Assembly (NCBI RefSeq): GCF_001625215.2
Contig: NC_030387.2
Span: 37,657,606-37,721,605, forward strand
Direction: 5' to 3'
DNA: 64,000 nucleotides
Source of the DNA: Daucus carota subsp. sativus
Taxonomy: Eukaryota > Streptophyta > Magnoliopsida > Apiales > Apiaceae
Part shown: positions 23,801-35,700 of the stretch, one piece after another
Layout: every line of letters begins with the position of its first letter
Numbering within the stretch: the stretch's first letter is position 1
Program-made: the position numbers and the translations under genes
The notes under the pieces: model-generated
What the model saw: the letters and a program-made list of their open reading frames with translations, nothing else
Database searches by the model: none
What the model was told of the DNA's origin: nothing

Positions 23801-23973
23801 ATGCAAAGAGTTTTGATGAAATTGAGTTTGAAAAGGTTCTAAGAAAGAAGTTTGCACACAAGGACGAGGAATATGATTCTATGCTGGGTGTAGTTCGTGA
23901 GACTCCCCAGGAACTTATCCTGCCTGATAATGTCCTACCCGAAAAGGCAGCCGTAGCACCAAAGGCATCTTGA
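20871..23973 (+). CDS. GAMMACA: Gamma carbonic anhydrase of mitochondrial complex I, five exons, 274 residues
   Basis: Exons: 20871-20985, 22709-22852, 23096-23221, 23324-23475, 23686-23973, all GT-AG with a continuous frame. The N-terminus MGTLGKAIYTVGFWIRETGQ is nearly the same as plant gamma-CA1/CA2. Hexapeptide repeats of the left-handed beta helix follow (APSASVIGNVNVGHASSIWY, GSGTNIQDNSLVHVA). The three family zinc ligands are present at His107, His130 and His135 (the last two in GHSAVLHG). The C-terminal part has VWGGNPAKFLRKLT and YDSMLGVVRETPQELILPD, typical of CA1/CA2 and not of the CA-like subunits, which lack ligands. In plants these proteins form a matrix-exposed trimer on the complex I membrane arm needed for complex assembly. 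CT-rich DNA starts 10 bases after the exon 1 donor. Confidence 0.96.
20996..21063 (+). repeat. CT-rich microsatellite just inside gamma-CA intron 1
   Basis: A (TC)n/(C)n tract begins about 10 bases after the splice donor at 20986. Length changes here are likely between individuals. Its complement forms a spurious Arg/Glu ORF on the minus strand. Confidence 0.9.
21835..22043. mobile_element. Tourist-like MITE (PIF/Harbinger) with TTA TSD, in gamma-CA intron 1
   Basis: The 203-bp element 21838-22040 starts ggaggcgtttgg and ends ccaaacgctccc, near-perfect inverted tips. It is flanked by TTA on both sides (21835-21837, 22041-22043), the target preference of PIF/Harbinger elements. A related degenerate segment follows at about 22090-22250 (aatgggaatgagttta repeated). 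Confidence 0.75.
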
Positions 23974-25483
23974 TGTGTGAGATTTTCCCAGTTAGGTACT
24001 TCATAAGGTTCAATAGCAATGTATTTTCACTTTTAAGTGGGGTAATATGGCACTTCATTACCTTTCTTTTACAATAATTTCTGAAGCTAGACGAGTGTTG
24101 AAGACCAGATCTTCTAGGCATTTCTTCCTTGCGACTTTGCTCACCCTCTTTCATCTATGAAAGGATATCATTCATCTTGAGAAAGAAACGTGTATTTGAA
24201 TTTTTGTGTTGATTAACTTCAAGTTAAACTGCTTGGTGTACGTGTTTGACGAGAAATAAGCTTGTGGGAGTTTTCAGCTAGCTTTTGCCTTCAATTTATC
24301 TAGCTTTCCTTGTTATGCTCTTCTGTAGTAGGAAGTAGACGAAAAATATCTGGATTATGGTATAATATGCGAACAGGTATGGTTTTTGTAACTTTATTGC
24401 AACGAACCCTTGGAGAAGCATCATTCTTTCCACTGATTTCTATATCATATATATTACTGTAATTCTTATAAATAAAAATGAGTGGGAACATGAGGTGCTT
24501 GCTTTCGGCTGGTCGAAAGGCGTGGTATCATACAAGTTGGAACTTTTTGTTTGTTTGTTCGTATTGCTCTCTCACTCATAATTCAATTGATGCGCAAAAC
24601 ACAGTGAAATCATTTTCCAGACCTTAATTATTGCATATATTATACTCCTATCTACAATCTAGAGCATGGTGCTCCAAATTCTACCTGGCCTGAGTCTACG
24701 GTCAGTGCTTCACGTTTGTTTTACTATCCACTAGAACTGCTAGCTTTGTCGTCTATTCACAGCTTTTCTATGAATCTTAGATTTACAATATCTAGCTCAA
24801 TCATCGCCAATCTGGTCCCTGTTTTTGCTCAGTTTTCAGCTGATTCTCCGCTGTTGCTTAGTACCTACTTGATCTAGCCGGTGCAGAGTTCAGACACACG
24901 GTAACACAAGTATTTACATTTTCGCGTGTTGTAGTCGGGACCTAAAAGATTTAACGGAACAGTACATCTCGCAACAATGGAAAAATTTCGTTGTTGCGAG
25001 ACAATTATAAAGCCTAAATGCGTAATGCAAGTATTGGTGAACCTTTAAACTGCAAACATGGACAATCTTGTGCAGATCTCCTGCGTTGAGATGAACGAGA
25101 TTCGAATCTTTCGATCATTGTATTACAACCTTATGTCGAAATATATTGAGATGACGATTTTTTTTATTTTATTTTTTTAGATTTCTTCATTAAATAGTTA
25201 CTACCGATGATCTTGGACACTGATTTATCAGAGCAGGTCGAGTGGACACTGACTGATTACAAAGTGGCACACCATTATTAAGCCTTTAATAATAGTATAT
25301 TATAACGAAATGAAATAAGATAGAATCTTTGGTGGGGGCTTGGGCGCGGCTCTTGCAGTGGTGTGCTTCTTGCCACTGTCATAATAAATAAGCAAATAAG
25401 CATGCCTTTGTGGGAAGGAGCCAAGTCTCGAGCACTGCAATAAACTGAGGTGATACAGCTTACAAGTGAACGTAATAGTCTCA
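23974..25483 (+). other. Intergenic region, 3' UTR of gamma-CA and 5' flank of the PfkB kinase
   Basis: No coding potential is recognised. Several short ORFs read through the 3' UTR on the minus strand and are not supported. Confidence 0.5.
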
Positions 25484-27742
25484 ATGGGTGCAGAAACAAC
25501 GGCAGCATTTGTTGCGGTGGAAGCTCCGGTGATTGTTGGCCTTCAGCCTTCTGCACTGGTTGATCATATGGCGAGGGTAGACTGGTCTGTTCTTCACATT
25601 CCCGGAGAGACTGGTGGTTCACTCCCGGTATACATGATTTTCTTTCTCCTTCGCATAATCAGTTCTTTTCTTATGCAAAATCTCAATTTGTATGTTTCTT
25701 TTATTTATGACTTGTATCACCGTAGCCTAGTGAATATCTCCTGTCTCTTGGTAAGAAGATGACGATGATCAGGTTTCATTGAAGGCACGTGTGTATGAGT
25801 ATCAGAGTAATGGTCCTCCTGTCAAAACCATTCTTGCATTTTACATTGCAGAAATGAATTTCATGTGACAATCTTCTTTGGTTGCGAAAAAGGACATCAG
25901 TTCAATCTCTGTCACTAATTCAATACCGCATCTGATTTTGCATCCTATGCTGCATATTGATTTTCAGTATTGCTCACAGGTTGCTATCGAAGAGCTGGAG
26001 TACATACTTAGTCAGGTGAAGATACACCTTCAATCCTCAAATGGCCAATCCCCTCTGAAGACGATTGCAGGAGGTAGCGTTGCCAATACAATTCGCGGTC
26101 TAGCTTCTGGATTTGGCATTACATGTGGTATCATTGGTGCATGTGGGAACGATGAACAAGGGGAACTGTTCTTGCAGAACATGAAATACAACAATGTGAA
26201 TCTCTCCAACTTGATAGCCAAAAAGGGCGCAACTGCACAAGTAATAAGCCAATTATTTTATTTTTTTCTGATCTTTGTTTGCACCTCTCGTTATTCTGGA
26301 AACTTGACTCTAATTAGGTTCCGTTGCATTATTCTACAGTGTGTGTGTTTAGTGGATGGAACTGGTAACCGTACAATGCGACCTTGTCTGTCAAGTGCAG
26401 TTAGACTACAGGTGCTCATTGCTCTTTTTAGGCATCGATTCAACCTAAAGAATTCAGTTTATATGTGTAGTTAAAGTCTTCCTACTCTTTGGCTCGCTTT
26501 TCAGGCAGATGACTTGAGAGGAGATCACTTCAGAGGTTCCAAGGTTATTATCCCAAGTTCTAAAACGATGAAAAAATTATTAATCCTGGTTAATATTACG
26601 TGTGAAATGTGAGTGTGATGTTTAGATGCACTGATGTGTCAATTTCAGTGGCTGGTTTTGAGATATGGGATTTTCAATTTGGAAGTGATCCATGCTGCTG
26701 TTAGGATTGCCAAGCAAGAACAGGTTTTGGTCTCCCTGGATTTGGCCAGTTTCGAGGTATAAAATCATACTGACAGCTTATTGCCTTGTTTTCGACCCCA
26801 AAGATTATAAATTCATAATCAGAATCATGATTACTTAGTTATGCATATGTATCTGTTAAACAAACTTTCATTGGTAGATGGTGCGGAACTTCAGGCAACC
26901 CCTTTTGGAGTTACTGGAGTCCGGTAATGTTGACCTCTGTTTTGCTAATGAGGATGAAGCAAAAGAGGTGGTAAGGTGAGCCACTTGGTGATAATTTATA
27001 ATCTATACCTTCTATAATCACTAGTAGCACGAGTTCTAGGTCTGGCGAAACTAAGTAATGCACGAAAGATGGTTCTGTCTTTAAGCTATAAAAATATTAA
27101 TTTCCTGCATTTACATATTTTTGAACTATAATACTATGAATTGAATAGTTTTAGTATCAGTATACTAGTAGTGAGTATCGTGATGACCTTGCAGGGGTGA
27201 GGGTGAGGGGCATACTGATCCTGAAGCTGCTCTAGATTATCTGGGAACACGATGCAAATGGGCAGTAGTAACGCTAGGTTCTAAAGGTTGCATAGCAAAG
27301 CATGGAAACCAGGTTAGACACTTCTATAATTTTGTAAAATTTGGAATAGTGAAAAAATGACAATTTTTTTTAGAGGGGACACGTGCATCTTACTAGATCC
27401 GTCCCTGGCTGGAGTACATAACTCTCGTAGTGAACCAAGTTGGCATAAGTCCTGTTCTTCCAAAATATTGAAACACATGCAATATTGTCTCAGGTAGTTA
27501 GAGTTCCTGCATTAGGAGAGACACAAGTATCCGATGCCACGGGAGCAGGAGACCTCTTTGCAAGCGGATTCTTGTATGGATTGTTGAAAGGATTATCCCT
27601 CGAGGACTGCTGCAAAGTAGGCGCTTGCAGTGGCGGATCAGTGATCCGTTCACTAGGAGGCGAAGTGTCACAGGAGAACAGGCATTGGATGTATAAACAG
27701 ATGCAAATCAATGGTCTCTCTGTTCCCGAACTCGGCCTCTGA
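25484..27742 (+). CDS. PfkB-family (ribokinase-like) sugar or nucleoside kinase, eight exons, 362 residues
   Basis: Exons: 25484-25627, 25980-26240, 26340-26411, 26505-26543, 26649-26756, 26878-26975, 27195-27312, 27494-27742, all GT-AG and in frame. I chose ATG 25484 (MGAETTAAFVAVEAPVIVGL); the open frame further up has only a GTG. PfkB signatures are present: the Gly-rich substrate motif AGGSVANTIRGLASGFG (78-94), the LVDGTGNRTM strand, FANEDEAKEVV, and the ATP/anion-hole motif DATGAGDLFASGF with catalytic base Asp300. The overall plan is close to plant adenosine-kinase-like PfkB proteins with an unknown substrate. There is no obvious transit peptide, so it is probably cytosolic. Length is normal for the family and nothing looks broken. 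Confidence 0.93.
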
Positions 27743-28424
27743 TTAATCTCCTCCGAGACAGAATAAGCATTACAGTATTATTGCATTCTCTGTGATGCTT
27801 GCTTGTTCTATCTCCAGCAACCTCTTTGCTCCTTTTCTTTTTTACAAGGACAGCCATGTAGTCCATCTTCTGGAAAAAAGTGACGAACAAACTTGCTAGT
27901 CCTAATTTACTTTAACTTGGCTATCTACTGGTATTTTGTTATTTCTTCTAAGGATTATACATCCGCTAGTACTAGTTAATTTTTACTTGGCTATCTATTT
28001 GTATTTTGTTATGTTCGTGGAAGAGCAAACACTCAAAAGATAAATTTAACGTATGTTAGTTAAATGATAGAAGAAATTTTTTATTTTTGACTTCTTTGTT
28101 TACAAGATAGAAACGGTTTATTTGTATCTATATTGCATAATTTATAATTCAATTTCCGACTTATAAGACTGACAAATTGAAATTTCTGATTATTTTTGGT
28201 GACATATTTATTTTTGAAATATGATTTTACAAATATGTAGAACACCATTTTAAAAGTTAACTTATAATAATTTATTATTATGATGAATAATTTTTATACA
28301 TGTAAATTATAAATATAAAAGTAAATTATTTGAACACATAAATTAAAGATTATTTTTTAAAAAATATTTTTCACATATAAATGATAAACATTTATTTAGA
28401 GTTAATAAAACCGCGCCTTAATCT
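27743..28424. other. 3' flank of the kinase gene, AT-rich
   Basis: No gene or defined repeat seen. A repeated phrase (ttacttggctatctact/ttt then gtattttgttat) occurs at about 27910 and 27977. Confidence 0.45.
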
Positions 28425-28478
28425 TTAGGTTTAGGTATTGTGTTGCTGTTAATAGCAGTTTTGAAAACTGTTTGATAA

Positions 28479-28776
28479 ATCTAAAATGGGTCCTATTCCA
28501 CAGCAACCGCGTGTAAGATAAGGGTTATCTAACACACTGTACGGGGGCCGTTGGATTTATATTTCAAGGGCTCAGATCCAATTTTAGGTTTTTAATGTAT
28601 CCGCGGTTATTTTCCGCGGAAGGGAGTTTTCCCTATCCGCGGTTTTTTATAACGGATACATTAAAATCTCAGATTGGATCTGGGCCTTTGAAATATAGAT
28701 CTAACGGCCCCCATACAGTGTGTTAGATAACCCTTATCTAACACGCGGTTGTCAAGGAACATGACCCATCTAAAAT
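28479..28776. mobile_element. Mutator-like MITE with exact 9-bp TSD, nested
   Basis: The element 28488-28767 (280 bp) begins gggtcctattcc and ends ggaacatgaccc, and its arms pair along most of their length (cgcgtgt..agataagggtta, then ggggccgttggat). The flanks are exact atctaaaat copies (28479-28487, 28768-28776). A 9-bp target duplication indicates the Mutator superfamily. The centre is a tatccgcggtt hairpin. Confidence 0.88.
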
Positions 28777-28879
28777 AGCTTTTTTGAACAGTAACTTTTA
28801 GCTGAAAAACTGTTTTTAGATAAAGCAAATTCTCCTATATTTTTGGAAAAAACTGTTTTCAACTTTTGCAGAAAACTGT

Positions 28880-29186
28880 TACTCCCCTGTCCCTCTCATT
28901 TTTTTAACGGTTACTATTTTGGGATGTCCCCCTCATTTCTTTACGTTACTATAAATAGTAAGTTTTTCTCATCATTACATCCACTATCTTCCCATACTAT
29001 CTCATATTTAACAATAAAAACCAATATTACACCCACTACTTTCATCCACTATCTCAAATTTATTATTAAATATTGGTAGGTCCCACCACTTTACCCACTT
29101 TTCATCTAACTTTACTCATTTTTTATACATTATCTTGGTTTCCGTGTCCTCCTCCAATGTAAACAATTGAGGGGACGGAGGGAGTA
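28880..29186. mobile_element. Stowaway MITE with TA TSD, nested
   Basis: The element 28882-29184 starts ctcccctgtccctc and ends gaggggacggagggag, the Tc1/mariner-type Stowaway terminus, with TA on both sides. It interrupts the same host MITE as the Mutator-like element. Confidence 0.88.
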
Positions 29187-29372
29187 CAAATTTCACTATC
29201 GATCCTCACCAAAGACTTAAATTTTTTATATTATAATTTAAAATAAGTTACAAAAAAAAAAAATCAAACATATCAGCACTTTTTTTCAAACAGCACAACA
29301 ATTTCTAACAGCACTTCCAAGCATCACTTTTTCAAACAGCACAACAATTTCTAACAGCACTCCCAAGCATAT

Positions 29373-32300
29373 CCTCGGCAGAGTTCCTCTTTGCAGATTA
29401 ATCATACGCTAAGGGATGCGTCAGGCCGTCAGGGTGTCTCTCTGATATCTCTGTCTCTCTATGACCTGTCTCTCTCATTTTCAGTACATTTATTTCTTTA
29501 AAATGAAAGATTTTAATAATGAAAATGATATGAATAAAGCATGAGTATGAATGTATGATTGAGGTAAGAGTCTTCTGGGAGATGTGACTTACACATACAT
29601 AAAGTAGCCAGCACGATTGACCCACAAGGCCTCTCATTTTCTGCTGTGTGTATAACTATGTGTAGATGCACTCCACTACTCCAGTGCTAAAGCGATAATT
29701 GCACCTCCCCCTGTACTTTTTGCTGCAAAATTACAAAAACATCAACCATTTATCCAACGTGGCATCGCATCATTGGTGTTTGGACTAAATATACCTGAAT
29801 GAAGTTTGTATTCTTAAAGATAATCTCTGTTGGAGAAAAAGAAAAGAGCAATTTTCTTATAATTTCTAAATCTTGAAGTTCTCACTGCAATTATCTCTTT
29901 GAATTCTAATACTTCCATACATCAGTTATACAGGGAATACTGTACCTAAATCATATTTACATGTCATCACCGGTCCAGGACTCACTCTCGCCCTCACGCA
30001 ATCCATCTCCTCGCCCCACCCAATTCACCACCCAATTCATCTCTGCCCGCTAGAGTCTCGTCAAATCTCCGCATAGATCATGGACAGGCTCCAAACAGTA
30101 TTGAGAGCCAAAACTTTGTCCCACCATAATCCCATCAGACCTCACCCCGACTCTACTAGACCGCACCCCCGACCTTACTAGGCTCCACTATCACGTCTAG
30201 ACTTATCTCGAGATCCATCCGCGATCCCAAATTAGAGGATAATTTTAAGCTTGTACAGTAAGAGGGAAAAAAAATAGTTTGTACATAGATGATGATCACA
30301 CACACTCGTAAATAGTTGCATGATTACTTAGATTTAGTGATTACCTAGATTACATGTGTTGATTCCATGAGTATATTTTACTTAAAATTAAACTCGTACT
30401 GGAAAGACAAAAGCTTGCCTCTTCCTAGTTGTATCAGGGTTTAAGCCTTGCTTTATCAAGGGTACAACTGTAGTAAGGAAGATTGATGTTATCATTCGGC
30501 TTAGCTACATATGAAACATTAGCTCCAAGTACTTAAACTCTACTTTTGACTTTTTTATTATTATTTCCACTTTCTTCATTTTTCAGTTTCACCTTTTTTT
30601 CTTCTTTTTTTTCATTAATTGATTAAACACACACCTGAGGGTCGAACTCCTAATTTGCACAGGAGTTCTACCATCACACCAACACCTTGTTGGCTAGTTT
30701 CACCCTTCTTTTGTGTTGTTCGGCATTATTTCCGGATAATAAAATTGCTACAACTGATGATGTTGTAATCGAATCGAACTCTGTATGTTAATCTCGGGAC
30801 ACTGAGAAATTGAGTTGCTAAAAGCTTAAAGAAGTTTTATCAGACTCGTTTAAGATTCAAATGAACTTTTTTTCCCCAATGATTTTAAGATTAATTTGCG
30901 TATAGAATTGCATACTTATCGGACATTCTCATGTGTGTGCGCAATGGCAATTGAGACATCCAACCACAGGCAACCTTCAATGTCATCCAGAGCTGGCAAA
31001 ATAGACCCAGCAACAGAAAACGAAATCAATCCAATTTCCAGAATATGGTCCAAGATATAATCCCTTCTTAGTGGATCGGTCCGGAATAACATGTGGAGCT
31101 ATAAAAGATGAACGTGTGAGAATCACACATTAAAGTCACATAATTTATATTTTTTCATAAATAAATGAATTAATTTTAAAAAATAAGATAAGCCCGAACA
31201 TGCATATTCTAAACATGGATAACGGTGTTGAGTGGGTGTAAATCTAAACCACGTGTCGAAAAAAAAGAGTGATTATAATCTCAGAAGTCAAAAAATTTCA
31301 TTAGTATGATTTCCTTTTTGTAAGTGCTCAAAAAAAAATATAGTCGGACTTCGTCACAATCCAAAATGAACAATATTATACTAATATGAAATTAATCAGT
31401 GATGCATGGCTAACAAGTGATATCAGAGTAATAAATTGATTTTGAAATTGCGTGATACAAGTTGTGTGATGTGCGAGGCTTTTTCAGCAATGTGATTGGA
31501 GGACATAAACGGCTCGGAAGTCTTCCTGACATTGAAATGGCCGGCTGTATGAGTCACAAGATTGGTTGTTGTTGGATTGAAGAAAAATTGTTGAGTGGTT
31601 ATCTACCCAAATCCTACATTTAAAAATATTTGTTTCAGAATAAGCATTCAAAAAACCGTCTTAACTATATCATTTAATAAATATTAATTTTATATTTTCA
31701 ATATTTATACGATACTTCATATTTTTCGCATCACGTGACTTTTGATCACTTATTTAAATATTTGACCCTTTAATCAAATTAATTATTTTCCTCATAAATT
31801 ATGATATAATTAAAAAACATATTTTACTTACATATTTATAAAATTATAACCTTATTAAAATTAAATAATATAATATAAACGGCCATATGCCCTTCTGCTC
31901 TCATCTCTTTATCGGCTTTCATTTCAAGCACATAGTTTAAAAGTGGCTTGACGACATACTTAAGTATATTTTAAACTCGTAAGAGAATAATTATTTTGAT
32001 ATAACACGTAGTTTATGTTTCGTGATTTTCTTCCTTAAACCGTTAAACGTTTAACTTTTTGTTTATTTGTCTCTTCTTAATGTATTAGGTTCTTAATTTA
32101 TATTATAATTATTTTTTAAAATAAAAATATAAGTTTGTTTATTTTACCCTCCTATATCTTAAGTGCTTTCATATAATGTTATCATATATTTAATTTATAT
32201 TATCATATTTTAGAAAAAAAAATCAAAACCCCCCTTTTCATATAACATGGGACTCTCGTAACGTCCCTGAACTCACTTTTTTTGAAATGGTTTTAGACAT

Positions 32301-32601
32301 AAGAAATATTCTTAGAAATAAAAGTTTTAGGTTCATAGCCTTCTTCGACAAAAAAACAATACTGATGCAAATCAATCTTTTTGGTCAAAAATAAAATAAA
32401 AACATGTACGACTATTTCAATTAAGGATTTTTGTTGCCACATTACGATGTTTTTCAAAACGAAGTGTATTGATTGAGTGGGAGAACGGGCCCAATAAACG
32501 AAACTGTCGCTGTCTCTCTCGGAATAATAAATAAACAAACGCGATCATTAATCCACTCCCCGTTTCACTTTCCTTTTTCAGCACATTTCAAACACTCTCT
32601 T
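29373..32601. other. Long intergenic region without a gene
   Basis: Apart from a SINE at 30585-30704 I see no defined element. Around 31400-31620 there is a tgatatcagagtaa word that loosely recalls a tRNA-Met primer-binding site. The segment 29960-30230 is C-rich and untranslatable over any useful length. Confidence 0.5.
30585..30704 (-). mobile_element. tRNA-derived SINE with 9-bp TSD
   Basis: On the minus strand the 102-bp body (30695-30594) begins gccaacaaggtgttggtgtg, has an A-box-like tggtgtgatggtagaact and a B-box-like ggagttcgaccct about 35 bases later, and ends in an A-rich tail (aaaaaaaagaagaaaaaaa). Direct repeats agtttcacc lie on both sides (30585-30593, 30696-30704). Polymerase III boxes, an A-rich tail and a TSD together identify a SINE. 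Confidence 0.72.
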
Positions 32602-32702
32602 TCTAGAGAGAGAAACACTCGCCGCGCTTCTAGAGAGAGAAACACTCGCCGCGCTTCTAGAGAGAGAAACACTCGCCGCGCTTCTAGAGAGAGAAACACT
32701 GC
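32602..32702 (+). repeat. 27-bp tandem repeat, 3.7 copies, in the auxilin-like 5' UTR
   Basis: The unit tctagagagagaaacactcg followed by ccgcgct repeats almost perfectly, ending 24 bases before the ATG at 32726. The copies are essentially identical, so the array is young or kept uniform. It would lie in the leader of the mRNA. Confidence 0.92.
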
Positions 32703-32725
32703 AAACTCACCCTAACCTAGCCCCC

Positions 32726-35700
32726 ATGGAAACTATCTCACCTCCACTTCACAAAAAAAGCTACCGCTCCGGCAATGTCGCCGCCGGGAAGACGCCGTAC
32801 GACGACGTTTTCGCGGCTCGGCCGAAGGTCAAAGTTCCGACTCTCTCTCCTCGCGACGAGGACTACTCCGAGATTTTCGAGGTGTTTCACGCTTCCCGAG
32901 GCTCTTCTATTCCTGTGCTTGATCTTCCTGCTGTTGGTGAAGATGAGGATCCTGATGTTTACTTTGATGTTCGGAGCTCAGGGTTTGACTACTCCGAAGT
33001 TTTCGGGAGCTCTAACGGTTTCGATTTCGCGCTGTACGAGCAGCTGTTTCAGCAATCCAAAGCTGATAATGATTCGTCTAATGAAGTTTGGTATGCTAAC
33101 TCTACTAATCTATCTTCTTAATTTTTTAAATATTTTTAATATTTTTTTGATAATTTATTTGTTGCTGAGCTACGATTGCTACTCCATTGTGCTTTCTTAT
33201 GTTGCCAAAACTTGTAGTAGTTGCAGACCTTTAATAGGTCGTTTTAGGTGTGTGTATGTCAATTTAAATTATTTTTGTGCAGGATGAAATTGAAATCAAC
33301 CGTTAACTCTACATTGCGGTTTAAATGAGGTTGAGTTTCTAGATTAGTTTCTTTATCAGTTGTAGTATAATGAGCTTAATTTAATGCTATGTACATTTTT
33401 TTAGGCCATATGGTTTAGTTTGGCCTATGTTCTTATGTTGCTAATAATGGATAAAAGTCAACCTAAAAAGTAAGAATACGTAAACTGAAGAATTATCTCT
33501 ATTGATACGGAACTTGTTATGGCAACCAAGGTTTTATATCCAATGAGTGGCCAGGTTTTTTATATAGGTCACACATGTAACAGCTAACAAGACATACATT
33601 AAGTTTTCCTGAAGCTTTGTAAAAAATTTGTTGTTGCTCAACTGCAAAAGCTATTACGTTGAGCTTTTAAATGTTGCAAAATTTGTGGTATTTTTTTAAC
33701 ATATTATTATTTTCAGACAAAATAAATTTTTCGCTAAACTTCAATAGGTATCTAACTATTTTACAGGGGTGTGTATGTCGAGTTTTTTTCTGCAGGACGA
33801 GACTTGAAATTAACTGTTAACTTTACATCGCGGTTTAAATGAGACCGAGCTTCTAAATTAGTTTCTTTATCAGTTGTAATAATATAATAAACTTATTGTA
33901 AGGCTACGTATTGACTTGCATTTTTTGTGTGATTCTGAACTTCTTTAAGAATATGGTTTACTTAGGCAAATTTGGCATGAGTTTTGGCCTAGTTTGGCCT
34001 ATGTTGTTATGTCTAATAATGGATAAAAGTCTATGTAAAAAGTAGAAGTACATAGACTGAAGAATTATTTCTGTAAACTCACTTACTGCTTATTATAACA
34101 ACCTAGGTTTTATATCCAGTAAGTTGTCGGCTTATTTGCATAGGGCAGACAAATAACAAGCTATATACATTAACTTCTACTGAACGACGTTACAAAATAT
34201 TTTTGATTGCCATATACAGGGTTAGTAACAAATTCACCGAATCATTTTATTTGAGTTTTAGTGGTTGGCCATCACATATTTCTTGCCGACCCTGTCGATT
34301 TTAAGCTAATCCTAATGGTGGTATTGTCGAAAAAGAGGAAGGCTAACTGTGAATCTCATTCCTTTTTTCTCATCATCAGGACTCCAGCTCAAAGTGAATC
34401 TCTCTCAGATGAATCAGATCCTTCTGGTTGCTCTGAAAAGAATCAAAGCTTGTCAAGTGGAGATATACACCAGTCATATGATGATACAAAGCAGTTCAAC
34501 ATATCATATCACAAGGCCAATCCAAAAGGCAAGGATAATATATTAGATGCGATGACACATGTTACTCAGTTAGATGCTATTCCTGGATATAGCTTCATTA
34601 TCAGTGACACCTCACCGTCGAAACATGTAGAAGTTGAAAGTTTACCCGTGCAGATTGAGAGGAACACAGATTGTGGTGGAGCAGTTACAGAAGGAAAACG
34701 ACTTAGGAAAACAGTATCACAACCCCCGATCAGTGATATTGGTTTACAAGGTTGTAAAACCGAAGCCAGTGTTTTGGCTCACAATGACAAATCCAGGTCT
34801 CCAGGGAAGGCATTTATATCTGTGTCTGATGTAAACCTCAGGACTCGACCTTCTCATTTGCCACCCCCCTCAAGACCACCACCCTTGTTTGCTGACAGAG
34901 CCGAGAACTCCAGTAGACTAAATTCGAAATTCAAAGCTTCCAAAAGTTATGTATTTGAAAGGACAAATGCTGGCGATTCACAACCTTATTTTGACGTGGA
35001 AATAGATGCAAGTTCGTCAGCTGCAGCATCTGCTGCGGCTGTAAAAGATGCAGTGGAGAGAGCTCAGGAGCAACTAAGTAATGCGAAAGAAATGATGGAG
35101 AGGAAGAAGGATGGTCTCGAAAACCGTACAAAGTCACATTTCAAGAAGGATATAGGTCAGAGGGGTGAAAAGAACATCAAATTTGATATGTTGAAAAGTT
35201 CTAAAGGTGACATATTTTCTCCTAAATATGCAAGAGAAGGAAGTGAAATTAAAACTTTTGCTGAAGAAAATGAAAAAAAGGCGAGGAACATGATCCATGT
35301 TGCCTCAAGTGCAACAGAAGGAAAAGAAGATATACACAGTAAACAGGGGAAAGAACATATGCAGTCTCAAGTACCACATGAAACTGAAGGAACTGTTGCA
35401 TGGAGAGAAGCAACTCAATTATATGAAGTGGTCGAAGAAAAGAAAATTAGTGAGGCATGTAGATCAGCAGATCATTCAACGTCTAGTGACTCTGGAGTTG
35501 GTGAAACAGGTATTGCCACTGCTGTTGAGCTACAAGAATGTCAAATGCAAACAAAAGCAACCTCGGCGGACCATGAATGTCAAGGAAATGTGGAGAAATT
35601 TGAAGTGTTCAAGGGTGGCCATGAACAGGTAAAAATTAAAGCAGCCCAAGGATCAATTTGGCAGGAAGAGCATCAGGAGAAATCAAAATTGGCGCAGATG

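Larger units (their letters stand above)
28425..29372. mobile_element. MITE of the 17800-18110 family, split by two younger MITEs
   Basis: Joined across the two insertions, the interior (ctgtttgataaatctaaaa, ttttagctgaaaaactgttt, caacttttgcagaaaactgt) matches the element at 17800-18110. Near the right end, aacagcacaacaatttctaa is repeated in tandem (about 29290 and 29338). The terminal repeats are decayed, so the limits are approximate. Confidence 0.65.

Noticed and set aside
25080-25115. gagattcgaatctttcgatc as a tRNA B box
   Set aside because: No matching A box or cloverleaf arms could be drawn around it.
31380-31450. Possible primer-binding site (gtgatatcagagtaa) of an LTR element
   Set aside because: Only a loose match, and I found no LTR pair around it.
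32473-32715. Upstream ORF with repeated RERNTRRAS units before the auxilin-like gene
   Set aside because: It begins with TTG, not ATG, and is a reading of the 27-bp leader repeat.
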